Part shown: positions 1-10,110 of the stretch, one piece after another
How positions within the stretch are numbered: position 1 is the first letter of the stretch
Layout of the letters: every line of letters starts with the position of its first letter
The notes under the pieces: generated by a model
The model's database searches: none
The model's input: the letters and a program-made list of their open reading frames with translations, nothing else
Told to the model about the DNA's origin: nothing
Translations under genes and position numbers: made by a program
NCBI RefSeq assembly: GCF_004193175.1
Contig: NZ_SAUH01000001.1
Coordinates: 2,397,501 to 2,461,500, forward strand
DNA length: 64,000 bases
Reading direction: 5' to 3'
Origin: Streptomyces sp. RFCAC02
GTDB lineage: Bacteria > Actinomycetota > Actinomycetes > Streptomycetales > Streptomycetaceae

Positions 1-131
1 TATCGCGGGCTGCGAGTGTCGCCAGCGCAAGCCGCCGGAGGGGACGGTGCCCGCTCGTGGGCAACGCGGACGTCGTGCGCGCGCCGACGCATCCGGTGAC
101 CGCCCGGTTCTTTCAGGAAGAGGAGCAGCCC

Positions 132-383
132 ATGACCGATCTCAAGCCGGTGGACCCGAAAGCCGGACAGGACCCCGAGGTCACCCCGGACGACAGCTAC
201 ATCGCGGGCGAGCCCGCCGGCGGGACCGTGAAGCCGGCCGACAGCTACATCGCGGGCGAGCCGGCGGGCGGCACGGTGAAGCCGCTGGACAGCTACATCG
301 CGAGTGAGCCCGGCCCCGTGGCGCCCAAGAAGCCCGCCGCGCCCAAGCCCGCGGACAGCTACATAGCCGGTGAGCCTTCCTGA
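132..383 (+). CDS. Small cytosolic protein with four DSYIA(G/S)EP repeats
   Basis: An 83-residue acidic, Pro-rich protein with no signal peptide or membrane segment. The octapeptide D-S-Y-I-A-(G/S)-E-P occurs four times, at about residues 21-28, 37-44, 53-60 and 75-82, joined by AGGTVKP-type linkers. The ATG is chosen because AGGAAGAGGAG lies six bases upstream. A GTG at 57 is in frame and codon use between 57 and 132 is also coding-like, so a 108-residue form is possible. It resembles, from memory, small actinomycete repeat proteins with DNHxTGE units that are often annotated 'sigma-like'. The function is unknown. The next gene encodes a secreted protein with related repeats, which suggests the two work together. 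The terminator at 413-448 separates their transcripts. Confidence 0.7.
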   Translation: MTDLKPVDPKAGQDPEVTPDDSYIAGEPAGGTVKPADSYIAGEPAGGTVKPLDSYIASEPGPVAPKKPAAPKPADSYIAGEPS

Positions 384-412
384 AACGGAAGTTGACAGCA
401 TCTAATCTGATG

Positions 413-448
413 ACCGGTCCGGTCGGCGTGTGACGTCGTCCGGCCGGT
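413..448 (+). terminator. Intrinsic terminator after the DSYIAGEP gene
   Basis: ACCGG(T)CCGG pairs with CCGGCCGGT around a 17-base loop with one bulged T, and is followed directly by TTTTCTG. It lies 30 bases past the stop codon of the upstream gene. Confidence 0.6.
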
Positions 449-544
449 TTTCTGTTGCGCCCCCCACTCCGGCAGCAGTGAGACAGCGCCGGGACCACAG
501 CCCGTGGCCCCGGCCGATGGAGCCGAGCACAAGGGAGATCTCCC

Positions 545-892
545 ATGACCCGTTCCCACCGCATCCTGGCGGGCGCCGTCCTCGCGGCGGCCCTCGTGGT
601 GGCCGGCGGCACCTCCGCCGTAGCCGAGAACCACTCCCCCGTGAGTCCGGCGGACAACCACCTCACCTTCACCCCGGCGGACAACAACTTCCCCGTCAGC
701 CCGGCCGACAACCACCTCACCGTCACCCCGGCCGACAACCAGTTCCCCGTCAGCCCGGCGGACAACCACCTCACGGTCACTCCGGCCGACAACCACATCA
801 ACGGCGACGACGCGGCGACGCTCACCGCCTCGGCGCTGGCGCTCAAGCCGAGCGACACCTACATCACCGACACCCCGGCGATCATCGGCTGA
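545..892 (+). CDS. Secreted protein with PADNH tandem repeats
   Basis: A 115-residue protein with an N-terminal signal peptide (basic MTRSHR, hydrophobic stretch to about residue 24, likely cleavage after AVA at 27). The mature part is built of 18-residue units containing paired PADN(H/N/Q) motifs, six in all, such as SPADNHLTVTP. Its C terminus carries PSDTYITDTP, which resembles the PADSYIAGEP unit of the protein encoded just upstream. No cysteine and no enzymatic motif is present. AAGGGAGA stands five bases before the ATG. It could be a surface or spacer protein, or a multi-core precursor peptide; nothing in the window shows which. Confidence 0.72.
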   Translation: MTRSHRILAGAVLAAALVVAGGTSAVAENHSPVSPADNHLTFTPADNNFPVSPADNHLTVTPADNQFPVSPADNHLTVTPADNHINGDDAATLTASALALKPSDTYITDTPAIIG

Positions 893-928
893 CGCCCCGG
901 CACGAACGGCCGCGAACAGCGCGATCAC

Positions 929-960
929 GGTGGCGGGTTCCCTCCGGGGGATCCGCCACC
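929..960 (+). terminator. Hairpin after the PADNH gene
   Basis: GGTGGCGG pairs perfectly with CCGCCACC and TCCC/GGGA can extend the stem inside. It starts 36 bases past the stop codon and has no strong T run, as is common in Streptomyces. Confidence 0.55.
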
Positions 961-1096
961 GGCGTTTATCGGGCGTTTATGGCCGGCTGCCATGCTCCTT
1001 GGTGTCCGGCCCGACCAGGGGGGTGAGCGGCCGGACTCCCGGGAGTTGTCCGGCGGTCGCGGGGGAACCGCCGGATGGCCTCCGGTCCACGTCGGT

Positions 1097-1163
1097 CCGG
1101 GCGGCAGGAGGGGGCCGCCCGGCCCGCGGTGAGCGGCTCGGACGACAGGAGGGGGGTCGTCCG
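1097..1163. repeat. Two adjacent hairpins sharing an AGGAGGGG loop
   Basis: Hairpin 1 has a perfect 9-bp stem CCGGGCGGC/GCCGCCCGG (1097-1105 and 1114-1122). Hairpin 2 has a perfect 8-bp stem CGGACGAC/GTCGTCCG (1139-1146 and 1156-1163). The stems differ in sequence but both loops read AGGAGGGG, a Shine-Dalgarno-like string on the + strand. Confidence 0.6.
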
Positions 1164-1210
1164 GGCCGTCGTCATGTCCACGGCGCACTGCAGAAGCCGC
1201 CCGAGTCGTT

Positions 1211-1418
1211 TTGCCGCCCGCGTGCGGCGGACGTAACATACGGGACCGTACGGTGGGCGTGCGCGCCCGCCGCGGGTCACCGCCGTGGCCCGTACGTGCC
1301 CGGGCGCCGGTCACCCTTCCCCCGGTCCGGCACCCGATGGGTTCACGCCGTCCCCCCGTGATGGCGTGGCCCAGGCACCGGAGGGCGGGTCGCAGGTGGC
1401 CCGCCCTCCCCTTCTTTC
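1211..1418 (+). ncRNA. Candidate small RNA transcript
   Basis: A sigma70-like promoter TTGCCG-N17-TAACAT (1211-1239) is followed about 140 bases later by a 10-bp GC stem (1380-1389/1400-1409) and the T-rich tail CCTTCTTTCCC. The transcript would start near 1246, at the palindrome ACCGTACGGT, and end near 1418 at the 3' end of the opposing UvrA-like gene. This is a prediction from promoter and terminator only; no coding frame stands out. Confidence 0.35.
1380..1409. terminator. Bidirectional terminator, 3' of the UvrA-like gene
   Basis: GGAGGGCGGG and CCCGCCCTCC form a perfect 10-bp stem around a 10-base loop. On the + strand it is followed by CCTTCTTTCCC, so it is strongest in that direction. 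Confidence 0.7.
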
Positions 1419-1425
1419 CCCCCGC

Positions 1426-3693
1426 TCAGCGCACGGCGCCACCCTCCAGGTACGCGCGCAGATGGCGCGCCGTCAGGGTGTCGGAGGATGCGGCCATCTC
1501 GGCCGGCGAACCTGTGAACAGCACCTGCCCGCCGTCGTGTCCGCCGCCGGGACCGAGGTCGATCAGGTGGTCGGCGTGCGCCATGACGGCCAGGTGGTGC
1601 TCGATGACGACGACCGTCCCGCCGTCGTCCACGAGCCGGTCGAGCAGGGCGAGGAGCTTGTCCACGTCCGCCAGGTGCAGCCCGGTGGTGGGCTCGTCCA
1701 GGACGTGCACGGCGACCTTCTCCGCCATGTGGATCGCCAGCTTCAGCCGCTGCCGCTCGCCGCCGGACAGCGTGGTGAGCGGCTGGCCGAGCCGCAGGTA
1801 GCCGAGGCCCACGTCCGACAGCCGGCCCAGGATCGCGCGGGCCTGCCGGCCGGTCAGGAACTCCGCGGCCTCCGCGACCGACGCGTCCAGCACCTCGCTG
1901 ATCGTGCGGCCGTCCAGCGTGTACTTCAGGACCTCGGGCGTGAACCGCTTCCCCTCGCACCGCTCGCACACCGAGACGACCCCGGACGCCATCGCCAGGT
2001 CCGTGTAGACGACGCCGGCGCCGTTGCAGCCGGGGCAGGCGCCCTCCGAATTGGCGCTGAACAGCGCGGGCCGCACGCCGTTGGCCTTGGCGAAGGCGGT
2101 GCGGATCGGGCCGAGCAGCCCGGTGTACGTCGCCGGGTTGGAGCGGCGCGAGCCCCGGATCGGGGTCTGGTCGGCGACGGCGACGCCCTCGTGCCGCGCG
2201 AGGTAGCCGTGCACCAGGGAGCTCTTGCCCGAACCCGCCACCCCCGTGACGACGGTCAGGACGCCGAGCGGGAAGTCCACCGAGACGTCCCGCAGGTTGT
2301 GCAGGTCGGCGCCCTTCACCGGAATCACGCCGGTGGGCGTGCGGACCGTGTCGCGGAGCCGCGCCCGGTGGTCGAGGTGGCGGCCGGTGAGGGTGCCGGA
2401 CGCGCGCAGCCCCGGGACGTCGCCCTCGTAGCAGACCCGCCCGCCCGCCTCGCCCGCGCCGGGGCCGAGGTCCACGACGTGGTCGGCTATCGCGATGACG
2501 TCCGGCTTGTGCTCCACGACGAGGACGGTGTTGCCCTTGTCGCGCAGGCGCAGGAGCAGCCCGTTCATGCGCTGGATGTCGTGCGGGTGGAGGCCGGTGG
2601 TGGGCTCGTCGAAGACGTACGTCACGTCGGTGAGCGCCGACCCGAGGTGCCGCACCATAGTGACGCGCTGCGCCTCGCCGCCGGACAGGGTGCCGGCCGG
2701 GCGGTCGAGGCTGAGGTAGCCGAGGCCGATGCCGTTGAGGGAGTCCAGCAGGGCGCGCAACGACTGGAGGACCGGCGCGACGGACGGCTCGTCCAGCGTG
2801 CCGAGGAAGGCCGCGAGGTCGCTGATCTGCATCGCGGAGCACTCCGCGATGGTGCGGCCGGCGACCGTGACGGACCGCGCGGCCGGGGCGAGCCGCGAGC
2901 CCTCGCAGTCGGGGCAGGCGGTGAAGACGACGGCGCGGTCCACGAACGCCCGGATGTGCGGCTGGAGCGCGTCGCGGTCCTTGGACAGGAAGATGCGGCG
3001 GACCTTGACGAGCAGCCCCTCGTAGGTGGTGTTCATCGCGCCGGTGGTGATCTTGGTGGCCGGCTTGTTGAGGAAGTCGTCCCACTCGCGCGGCGTGAAG
3101 TCGCGGAGCTTGCGGTCCGGGTCGTAGAGGCCGGAGCCGGCCATGACCTGCCAGTACCAGGTGTCCACGCCGAAGTTGGGGGCGGTGATGGCGCCCTCGT
3201 TCAGCGAGCGGTCGCGGTCCACGAGCTGGTCGATGTCGATGTCGGAGACGCGGCCGAGCCCCTCGCAGCGCGGGCACATGCCCTCGGGGCTGTTGAAGCT
3301 GAAGTGGGTGGCCGGGCCGATGGGCGGCGTGCCGACGCGGCTGAAGAGGATCCGCAGCATCGTGTACGCGTCGGTGGCGGTGCCGACGGTGGAGCGGGAG
3401 TTGGCGCCCATCCGCTCCTGGTCCACGACGATGGCGGCGCTCAGGTTGTGCAGGGCGTCCACGTCGGGGCGGGTGGCGGTCGGCATGAACGACTGGATGA
3501 ACGCCGTGTACGTCTCGTTGATCAGCCGCCGCGACTCGGCCGCGATCGTGCCGAAGACGAGGGACGACTTGCCCGAGCCCGAGACGCCGGTGAAGACGGT
3601 CAGGCGGCGCTTGGGCAGATCGAGGGAGATGTCACGGAGGTTGTTCTCGCGGGCGCCGCGCACCTGGATGAGGTGGTGGTCGTCGGCAAGCAT
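1426..3693 (-). CDS. UvrA-like excinuclease ATPase, DrrC-type short form
   Basis: A 755-residue protein with two ABC ATPase halves. Each half has a Walker A (GVSGSGKSS near residue 35, GVAGSGKSS in the second half), an LSGGE-Q-R signature and a DEPTTGLH Walker B. Zinc-type CxxC pairs are visible (CPRCEG, CPDCEG, CPGCNG, CERCEG). At about 755 residues it lacks the UvrB-binding insert of canonical 940-residue UvrA. It belongs to the shorter UvrA2/DrrC group, whose members include self-resistance proteins against DNA-binding drugs. The ATG is preceded by GAGGAG nine bases upstream; the frame stays open further upstream without coding signal. A role in DNA-lesion or intercalator tolerance is inferred. 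Confidence 0.88.
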   Translation of the reverse strand: MLADDHHLIQVRGARENNLRDISLDLPKRRLTVFTGVSGSGKSSLVFGTIAAESRRLINETYTAFIQSFMPTATRPDVDALHNLSAAIVVDQERMGANSRSTVGTATDAYTMLRILFSRVGTPPIGPATHFSFNSPEGMCPRCEGLGRVSDIDIDQLVDRDRSLNEGAITAPNFGVDTWYWQVMAGSGLYDPDRKLRDFTPREWDDFLNKPATKITTGAMNTTYEGLLVKVRRIFLSKDRDALQPHIRAFVDRAVVFTACPDCEGSRLAPAARSVTVAGRTIAECSAMQISDLAAFLGTLDEPSVAPVLQSLRALLDSLNGIGLGYLSLDRPAGTLSGGEAQRVTMVRHLGSALTDVTYVFDEPTTGLHPHDIQRMNGLLLRLRDKGNTVLVVEHKPDVIAIADHVVDLGPGAGEAGGRVCYEGDVPGLRASGTLTGRHLDHRARLRDTVRTPTGVIPVKGADLHNLRDVSVDFPLGVLTVVTGVAGSGKSSLVHGYLARHEGVAVADQTPIRGSRRSNPATYTGLLGPIRTAFAKANGVRPALFSANSEGACPGCNGAGVVYTDLAMASGVVSVCERCEGKRFTPEVLKYTLDGRTISEVLDASVAEAAEFLTGRQARAILGRLSDVGLGYLRLGQPLTTLSGGERQRLKLAIHMAEKVAVHVLDEPTTGLHLADVDKLLALLDRLVDDGGTVVVIEHHLAVMAHADHLIDLGPGGGHDGGQVLFTGSPAEMAASSDTLTARHLRAYLEGGAVR

Positions 3694-3826
3694 GGAAGGG
3701 CTCCTCGGCCGTCGATACGGATGTGCATGGGGGATCCGCGCGAGCGTACACAACGCCACTGACACCCCTTCGCTGTCGGCCGAGCGCCCTGGCACGCGGC
3801 ACGCGCCGTGCGGCAGGCTCGGCCGC

Positions 3827-4579
3827 ATGACGACACCTGACGGCCCCCTGGCGGGCAAGGCGGCGGTGGTGACGGGCGGTTCGCGCGGCATCGGACGCGG
3901 CATCGTGGAACGGCTCGCGCGGGACGGGGCGCGCGTCGTGTTCTCCTGGGCGGGCAACGAGGGCGCCGCGCGCGCTGTGTGCGACGCCGTGACCGCCGCC
4001 GGCGGCGAGGCCCACGCGGTGCGCGCCGACTTCACGGACCCGGCCGCCGCCGGCGCGCTGATGGAACGGGCGGACGAACTGCTCGGCGGCCTCGACGTCC
4101 TGGTGAACAACGCCGCCCTCACCTTCACGATCCGCCCGCTCGCCGAGACGCCGGACGACCTGTACGACGCCGTACTCGACGTGAACACCCGGGCCGTCTT
4201 CACGACGCTGCGGCACGCCGCCAGGACCATGCGGGACGGCGGCCGCGTCGTCACCATCTCGACGCTGAACACCGTGCGTCCCGCGCCCGGCGCCGCCCTC
4301 TATGTCGCGAGCAAGGGCGCCGTCGAGCAGCTCTCCGCCGTCGCCGCGCTGGAGCTGGGGCCGCGCGGGATCACCGTGAACACGGTCTCGCCCGGCGCGA
4401 CCGACACGGAGCTGCTGCGCCACAACGCGCCGGACGGCGCGCTGGAGAAGGTCGCGGCGGGCACCCCGCTCGGGCGGCTCGGGGAGCCGGCGGACATCGC
4501 GGACGTGGTCGCGTTCCTCGCGGGACCCGACGGCCGGTGGGTCACCGGCCAGAACATCCGGGTCACCGGCGGTCTGTGA
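3827..4579 (+). CDS. SDR-family oxidoreductase
   Basis: A 250-residue classical short-chain dehydrogenase. It shows the cofactor motif TGGSRGIG (residues 16-23), NNAA, a catalytic Ser in VVTISTLN, the YVASK active-site motif (Y-x3-K) and the PG motif VSPGATDT. The C-terminal WVTGQNIRVTGG is typical of FabG/3-ketoacyl reductase-like SDRs. Arg after Gly in the cofactor loop suggests NADP(H), a family-level inference. It is divergent from the UvrA-like gene across about 130 bases. The substrate is unknown. Confidence 0.88.
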   Translation: MTTPDGPLAGKAAVVTGGSRGIGRGIVERLARDGARVVFSWAGNEGAARAVCDAVTAAGGEAHAVRADFTDPAAAGALMERADELLGGLDVLVNNAALTFTIRPLAETPDDLYDAVLDVNTRAVFTTLRHAARTMRDGGRVVTISTLNTVRPAPGAALYVASKGAVEQLSAVAALELGPRGITVNTVSPGATDTELLRHNAPDGALEKVAAGTPLGRLGEPADIADVVAFLAGPDGRWVTGQNIRVTGGL

Positions 4580-4595
4580 CGCGGCGGCCGTCCGG

Positions 4596-6383
4596 TCAGT
4601 CGAGGAAGACGGTGACGGACAGCGGCAGGTGGTCGGAGGCGTCGGTGCGGTCGAGACGCACCCCGCCGAAGGCCACGTCCCGCCCGCCGAACACCCAGTC
4701 CACCCTGCGGTCCGGGTCCACGGCGGTGTCGCGTCCGGCGAGGTCCTGGTCGCCGTCCTGGGCGCTGTGCAGCCCGGCGGCGAGCAGCGCCTCGACGGCC
4801 GCCGAGCCGGGTTCGGCGTTGAGGTCGCCGGCGAGGACGGCGTGCGGGTCGTCGCCGAGCGCCCGGACGAGCGCGGCCATCTGTTCCGTGTCGCCGTCGG
4901 TGTGTGCCGTGACGACGCGGGCGGTCTCCCCCTCGGCGAGCCGCACGTCGACGACCGCGTGGGACCGCTCGCCGCCGGGCAGCGTGCCGGTGTCGGCGGC
5001 GACGACGGGCAGGGCCGTCAGCAGGAGCGTCCCGGTCGTACGGTCGCCGGCCGGCGCCCACACGCCGGTCGCGCCGAGGCGGCGCTCCAGCCAGGTCCGC
5101 AGGTCGAGCCCGCCGGCGGCGGCCGTCCCGCGCGGCACCTCCTGCAGGACGACGACGTCGGCGCGCGCGTCCTCCAGGACCGTGAGGACGGCGCGCGGAT
5201 CGACCTGCCCGTCGCGGTCGACGGCCTGGTGAACGTTCCACGTGAGGAGCCGGTACATGCCGCCGGCCGTGTCGGTGGGGGGTGCGTCGACCGTGCCGCG
5301 CAGCGCGCCGGCCAGCGGGGGCACGGCCAGCAGGACGGCGGCCAGGACGACCGTGCGGAAGGTGCCCCCCAGCGGCCCTCCGGCGGCCCCGCGCAGCGCC
5401 GCCCAGCCGAGGCCCGCGACGGCGAGCAGCGGGAGGAGCGCGGGCAGCAGGCCGAGCGCGTGCGGCAGGACCAGCACGGTGTACCCGAGGGCGGCGAGGG
5501 CGCCCGCCGCGGCCTGCGCGCCCCAGGGGCCGAGCCGGTCGGCGGCGGGGAGGGCGATGCCGAGCGCGCCGCGCAGCACGAGGGGCAGGGCGGTGAGCGC
5601 GACCAGCGCGGCCGGGGCGGCGGGCCAGGTCGGCACGAGCAGGAACACGGCCGTCGCGACCAGGAGCGCGGCGGGGGACGCCAGGCGTTCCCACGCGGGC
5701 AGCGGGCGGGCCAGCGCGGCCATGGCGAGGACGGTCCCGGTGGCGAGCCACAGCCCGGCCGTGTCCCAGGCCAGGCCGCCGCGCGCGGCGAGCAGCGCGG
5801 GCGACGCGAGGAAGGCGCCGTAGAGGGCCAGCGCGGGGCCGACGAGTGCCGTGCCGAGGACGCCCACGGGCCGCTCGGGGGCCGCCGGCGGACGGCGGCG
5901 CAGCAGTTCGGCGCCTCCGGCGAGCGCCGCGGCGCTCAGCAGGGCGACCGTCCATCCGGTGACGCCGCCGCTCCAGACGGGGCCGAGGCCGGCGGACGGC
6001 AGCCGCAGCGCGAGGTCGGCGCCCGCGCCGAGGGCCACCGCGCGGGCGGCGCGGGCGGGGTCGAGCCGCCGTACGGTCAGCAGCAGCGCCGCGACCGCGA
6101 CACCGGCGGCGACGGCCGTCACCGCCGGGACACGCGCCGCGGGCACCTGCACGGCCAGGCGCGCGACGGCGGCGGCCGTGAGCGCCACGGGGAGCGCGGC
6201 CCGCGACCCGAGCCACCACACGAGCGGCCCGCCGAGCGCGGCGACGGCGCACACCAGCAGCGGGACGAGTGCCCCGGCGCCGGTCCAGGCGCCCGTCCCG
6301 GCGACCCGCAGCGTCTCGGCGGCGACCAGCGTGGCCAGGGCGGTGAGCGGGGACAGCGCGCGCGGCGGCGCCAAGGCGATCAT
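4596..6383 (-). CDS. Multi-TM protein with C-terminal endonuclease/exonuclease/phosphatase domain
   Basis: A 595-residue protein. The first about 370 residues are a run of Ala/Leu/Val-rich membrane segments, roughly ten. The last about 215 residues form an EEP-fold domain with TWNVHQ, LQEVPRG, GDLNAEPGS and DASDHLPL, which carry the conserved Asn, Glu, Asp/Asn and Asp/His metal and catalytic residues. The family cleaves phosphodiester or phosphomonoester bonds in nucleic acids, lipids or inositides. The catalytic domain should sit on one face of the membrane; which face was not determined. It converges on the SDR gene with only 16 bases between the stops. Confidence 0.85.
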   Translation of the reverse strand: MIALAPPRALSPLTALATLVAAETLRVAGTGAWTGAGALVPLLVCAVAALGGPLVWWLGSRAALPVALTAAAVARLAVQVPAARVPAVTAVAAGVAVAALLLTVRRLDPARAARAVALGAGADLALRLPSAGLGPVWSGGVTGWTVALLSAAALAGGAELLRRRPPAAPERPVGVLGTALVGPALALYGAFLASPALLAARGGLAWDTAGLWLATGTVLAMAALARPLPAWERLASPAALLVATAVFLLVPTWPAAPAALVALTALPLVLRGALGIALPAADRLGPWGAQAAAGALAALGYTVLVLPHALGLLPALLPLLAVAGLGWAALRGAAGGPLGGTFRTVVLAAVLLAVPPLAGALRGTVDAPPTDTAGGMYRLLTWNVHQAVDRDGQVDPRAVLTVLEDARADVVVLQEVPRGTAAAGGLDLRTWLERRLGATGVWAPAGDRTTGTLLLTALPVVAADTGTLPGGERSHAVVDVRLAEGETARVVTAHTDGDTEQMAALVRALGDDPHAVLAGDLNAEPGSAAVEALLAAGLHSAQDGDQDLAGRDTAVDPDRRVDWVFGGRDVAFGGVRLDRTDASDHLPLSVTVFLD

Positions 6384-6489
6384 GGCGGCTCAGGCTAGTT
6401 CCCCCGACCGGGTGCCCGCCGCTCAGGGTGCGCGCCGGGCGGGACGCACGTAGCGTCGAAGGGATGACGAGAGGTCGAGGAGGCTCGCC

Positions 6490-7200
6490 ATGGTGCGAAA
6501 CACACTCGGGACCGTACTCGCCGTTCTCGCCGCGGCTGCGGCCATCATCAGTGTCTTCTTCCACTGGTACGGCTCGCGCGACGGTCGGCTCTACAAGATC
6601 ACGCCGCTGTTCACCGGCGACGGCATCACCCGGTCGAACGCGAACCTGCTCACCGGGCTGTTCCTGGTGATGCTGGTGGCGGCCGCGGTGACGCTGCTGG
6701 GGTTGCTGCTGATGTCCCGGCTGCTGGTGGCGCTGGCGGCGGTCATCGTCCTGGGGTTCACCATCCTGTGGATGGTGCGGCAGTACCAGGTCGACGACAA
6801 CCTGACGGTCGGCAGCGGCGGGCTGAAGTTCCCCGCGGTCCTCGCCCTGATCAGCGGTGTGGGACTGCTGCTCGCGTCCGCGCTGATGCCGGGCCGCCGT
6901 GCGACGCGCGCCCTGGCGGCCGGTGAGCCCGCCGGGCGGCACCGCCGGGACCGGGAGCGGGAGCAGGACCGGGAGCGGGAGCAGGAGCGGGCGGAGGAGC
7001 CGCGCCGGACGACGCGCCCCGACGACACCGTGCGTCCTGGCCCGTGGCAGCACCCGCCGGACGAGGACGAGAGCCGTCCCGCGGCCGGCCGCCGGGACCG
7101 CTACGACGAGGGGTACGAGGAGGGCTACGGCCGGGGCGCGGCCGACGGCTCCGACGAGCCCGGCGAGGGCGAGGACTACCGGGGCCGCGACGCCGCCTGA
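6490..7200 (+). CDS. Small integral membrane protein with charged C-terminal tail
   Basis: A 236-residue protein with four hydrophobic segments (about residues 5-23, 55-75, 77-97 and 115-135) and a hydrophilic tail rich in Arg/Glu/Asp, including an REREQDREREQ stretch and a Tyr/Gly/Glu-rich end. A GAGGAGG ribosome site stands eight bases before the ATG. The fold is common in Streptomyces hypothetical membrane proteins; I assign no function. A strong terminator follows. Confidence 0.75.
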   Translation: MVRNTLGTVLAVLAAAAAIISVFFHWYGSRDGRLYKITPLFTGDGITRSNANLLTGLFLVMLVAAAVTLLGLLLMSRLLVALAAVIVLGFTILWMVRQYQVDDNLTVGSGGLKFPAVLALISGVGLLLASALMPGRRATRALAAGEPAGRHRRDREREQDREREQERAEEPRRTTRPDDTVRPGPWQHPPDEDESRPAAGRRDRYDEGYEEGYGRGAADGSDEPGEGEDYRGRDAA

Positions 7201-7212
7201 CGCCCTCACCCG

Positions 7213-7242
7213 CGATCACCCCGCTGCCGAGCGGGGTGATCG
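7213..7242. terminator. Strong bidirectional terminator
   Basis: CGATCACCCCGCT pairs perfectly over 13 bp with AGCGGGGTGATCG around the tetraloop GCCG. It lies 12 bases past the membrane-protein stop. Confidence 0.8.
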
Positions 7243-7304
7243 GCCCGTGTCCGGTGTCCTCTCCAGGACGGGTCGGAGCATCTGTGCCCAGTCCGGGCCG
7301 GCCT

Positions 7305-7406
7305 CTGAGGCAGCAGCGCGCCGTACAACAGGGCGATCCCGGGGTTGAGCGAGTTGGTCAGCAGCCCCATCGAGAACAGGCGGGCGTCGGAGACCGCGCC
7401 CGACGC
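7305..7406 (-). pseudogene. Remnant of a LysE/RhtB-type exporter
   Basis: The minus strand encodes, without a usable start, SDARLFSMGLLTNSLNPG followed by IALLYGALLPQ. This matches the LLTNxLNPKxALFxLAFLPQ signature of the LysE amino-acid exporter family. Nothing recognisable of the family remains on either side. It is about one sixth of a normal gene, so a decayed fragment downstream of afsK. Confidence 0.55.
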
Positions 7407-7505
7407 GCCTGCCGTGGATGACGCCCCCTGCCGCTGCCGGCTCCGTGGACTCCTCGGGACGGACGTGCTTCCGGGGGCCGACGGCGCGGGGCGGCGGCGC
7501 GCGTG

Positions 7506-9878
<2,373 letters not shown>

Positions 9879-10066
9879 TGTCCCTCCACCTCCCCGTCGG
9901 GGCGCTGCTTCCCCGCCCCCTGTGCAGCATCTCATCCACCGCCGCAGAGCCGCGGGCTCCGGCACGATTCTTCCCCCCGGGACCAACAGTCGCTAACCCG
10001 GGGTCCGGCTTGGGCTGAGTGTCCCGCAATGTCCGCACCGGTGGGGAGGGGGTTCCCCATTCGGAT

Positions 10067-10079
10067 GCGATCAAATCGC
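10067..10079. promoter_or_regulatory. Candidate TetR operator between afsK and tetR
   Basis: A perfect inverted repeat GCGAT-CAA-ATCGC lies 32 bases before the TetR start and in the upstream region of divergent afsK. A -10-like TAGATA follows at 10094-10099. The regulator bound is unknown; autoregulation is a guess. Confidence 0.4.
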
Positions 10080-10110
10080 GCCGAGATCGCGCGTAGATAA
10101 GCTGACTGGC

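Larger units (their letters stand above)
893..1425. other. Gene-free interval between convergent genes
   Basis: I see no protein-coding gene in these 533 bases. They hold a terminator hairpin, a direct repeat GCGTTTAT (two copies near 962-980), two perfect hairpins with the same loop (1097-1163), a promoter-like pair at 1211-1239, a 10-base palindrome ACCGTACGGT at 1245-1254 and a strong terminator at 1380-1409. Confidence 0.6.

Noticed and set aside
1..131. Possible end of an upstream gene, or another YIAG-type repeat at the window edge
   Set aside because: A few residues (IAG) resemble the repeat, but that frame has no stop before the next gene, and frame 1 ending at 99 shows no motif. Too short to call.
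1285..3762. An 825-codon + strand frame opposite the UvrA-like gene
   Set aside because: It encodes only Arg/Val/Gly/Ala-rich low-complexity sequence, while the minus strand has all UvrA motifs. It is a GC-rich shadow.
3694..4272. N-terminal extension of the UvrA-like protein
   Set aside because: The frame is open, but it overlaps the SDR gene and lacks sense; the ATG with GAGGAG at 3693 fits the family start.
4300..7209. 969-codon minus strand frame
   Set aside because: It is a shadow of the endonuclease/phosphatase and membrane-protein genes with Arg-rich nonsense.
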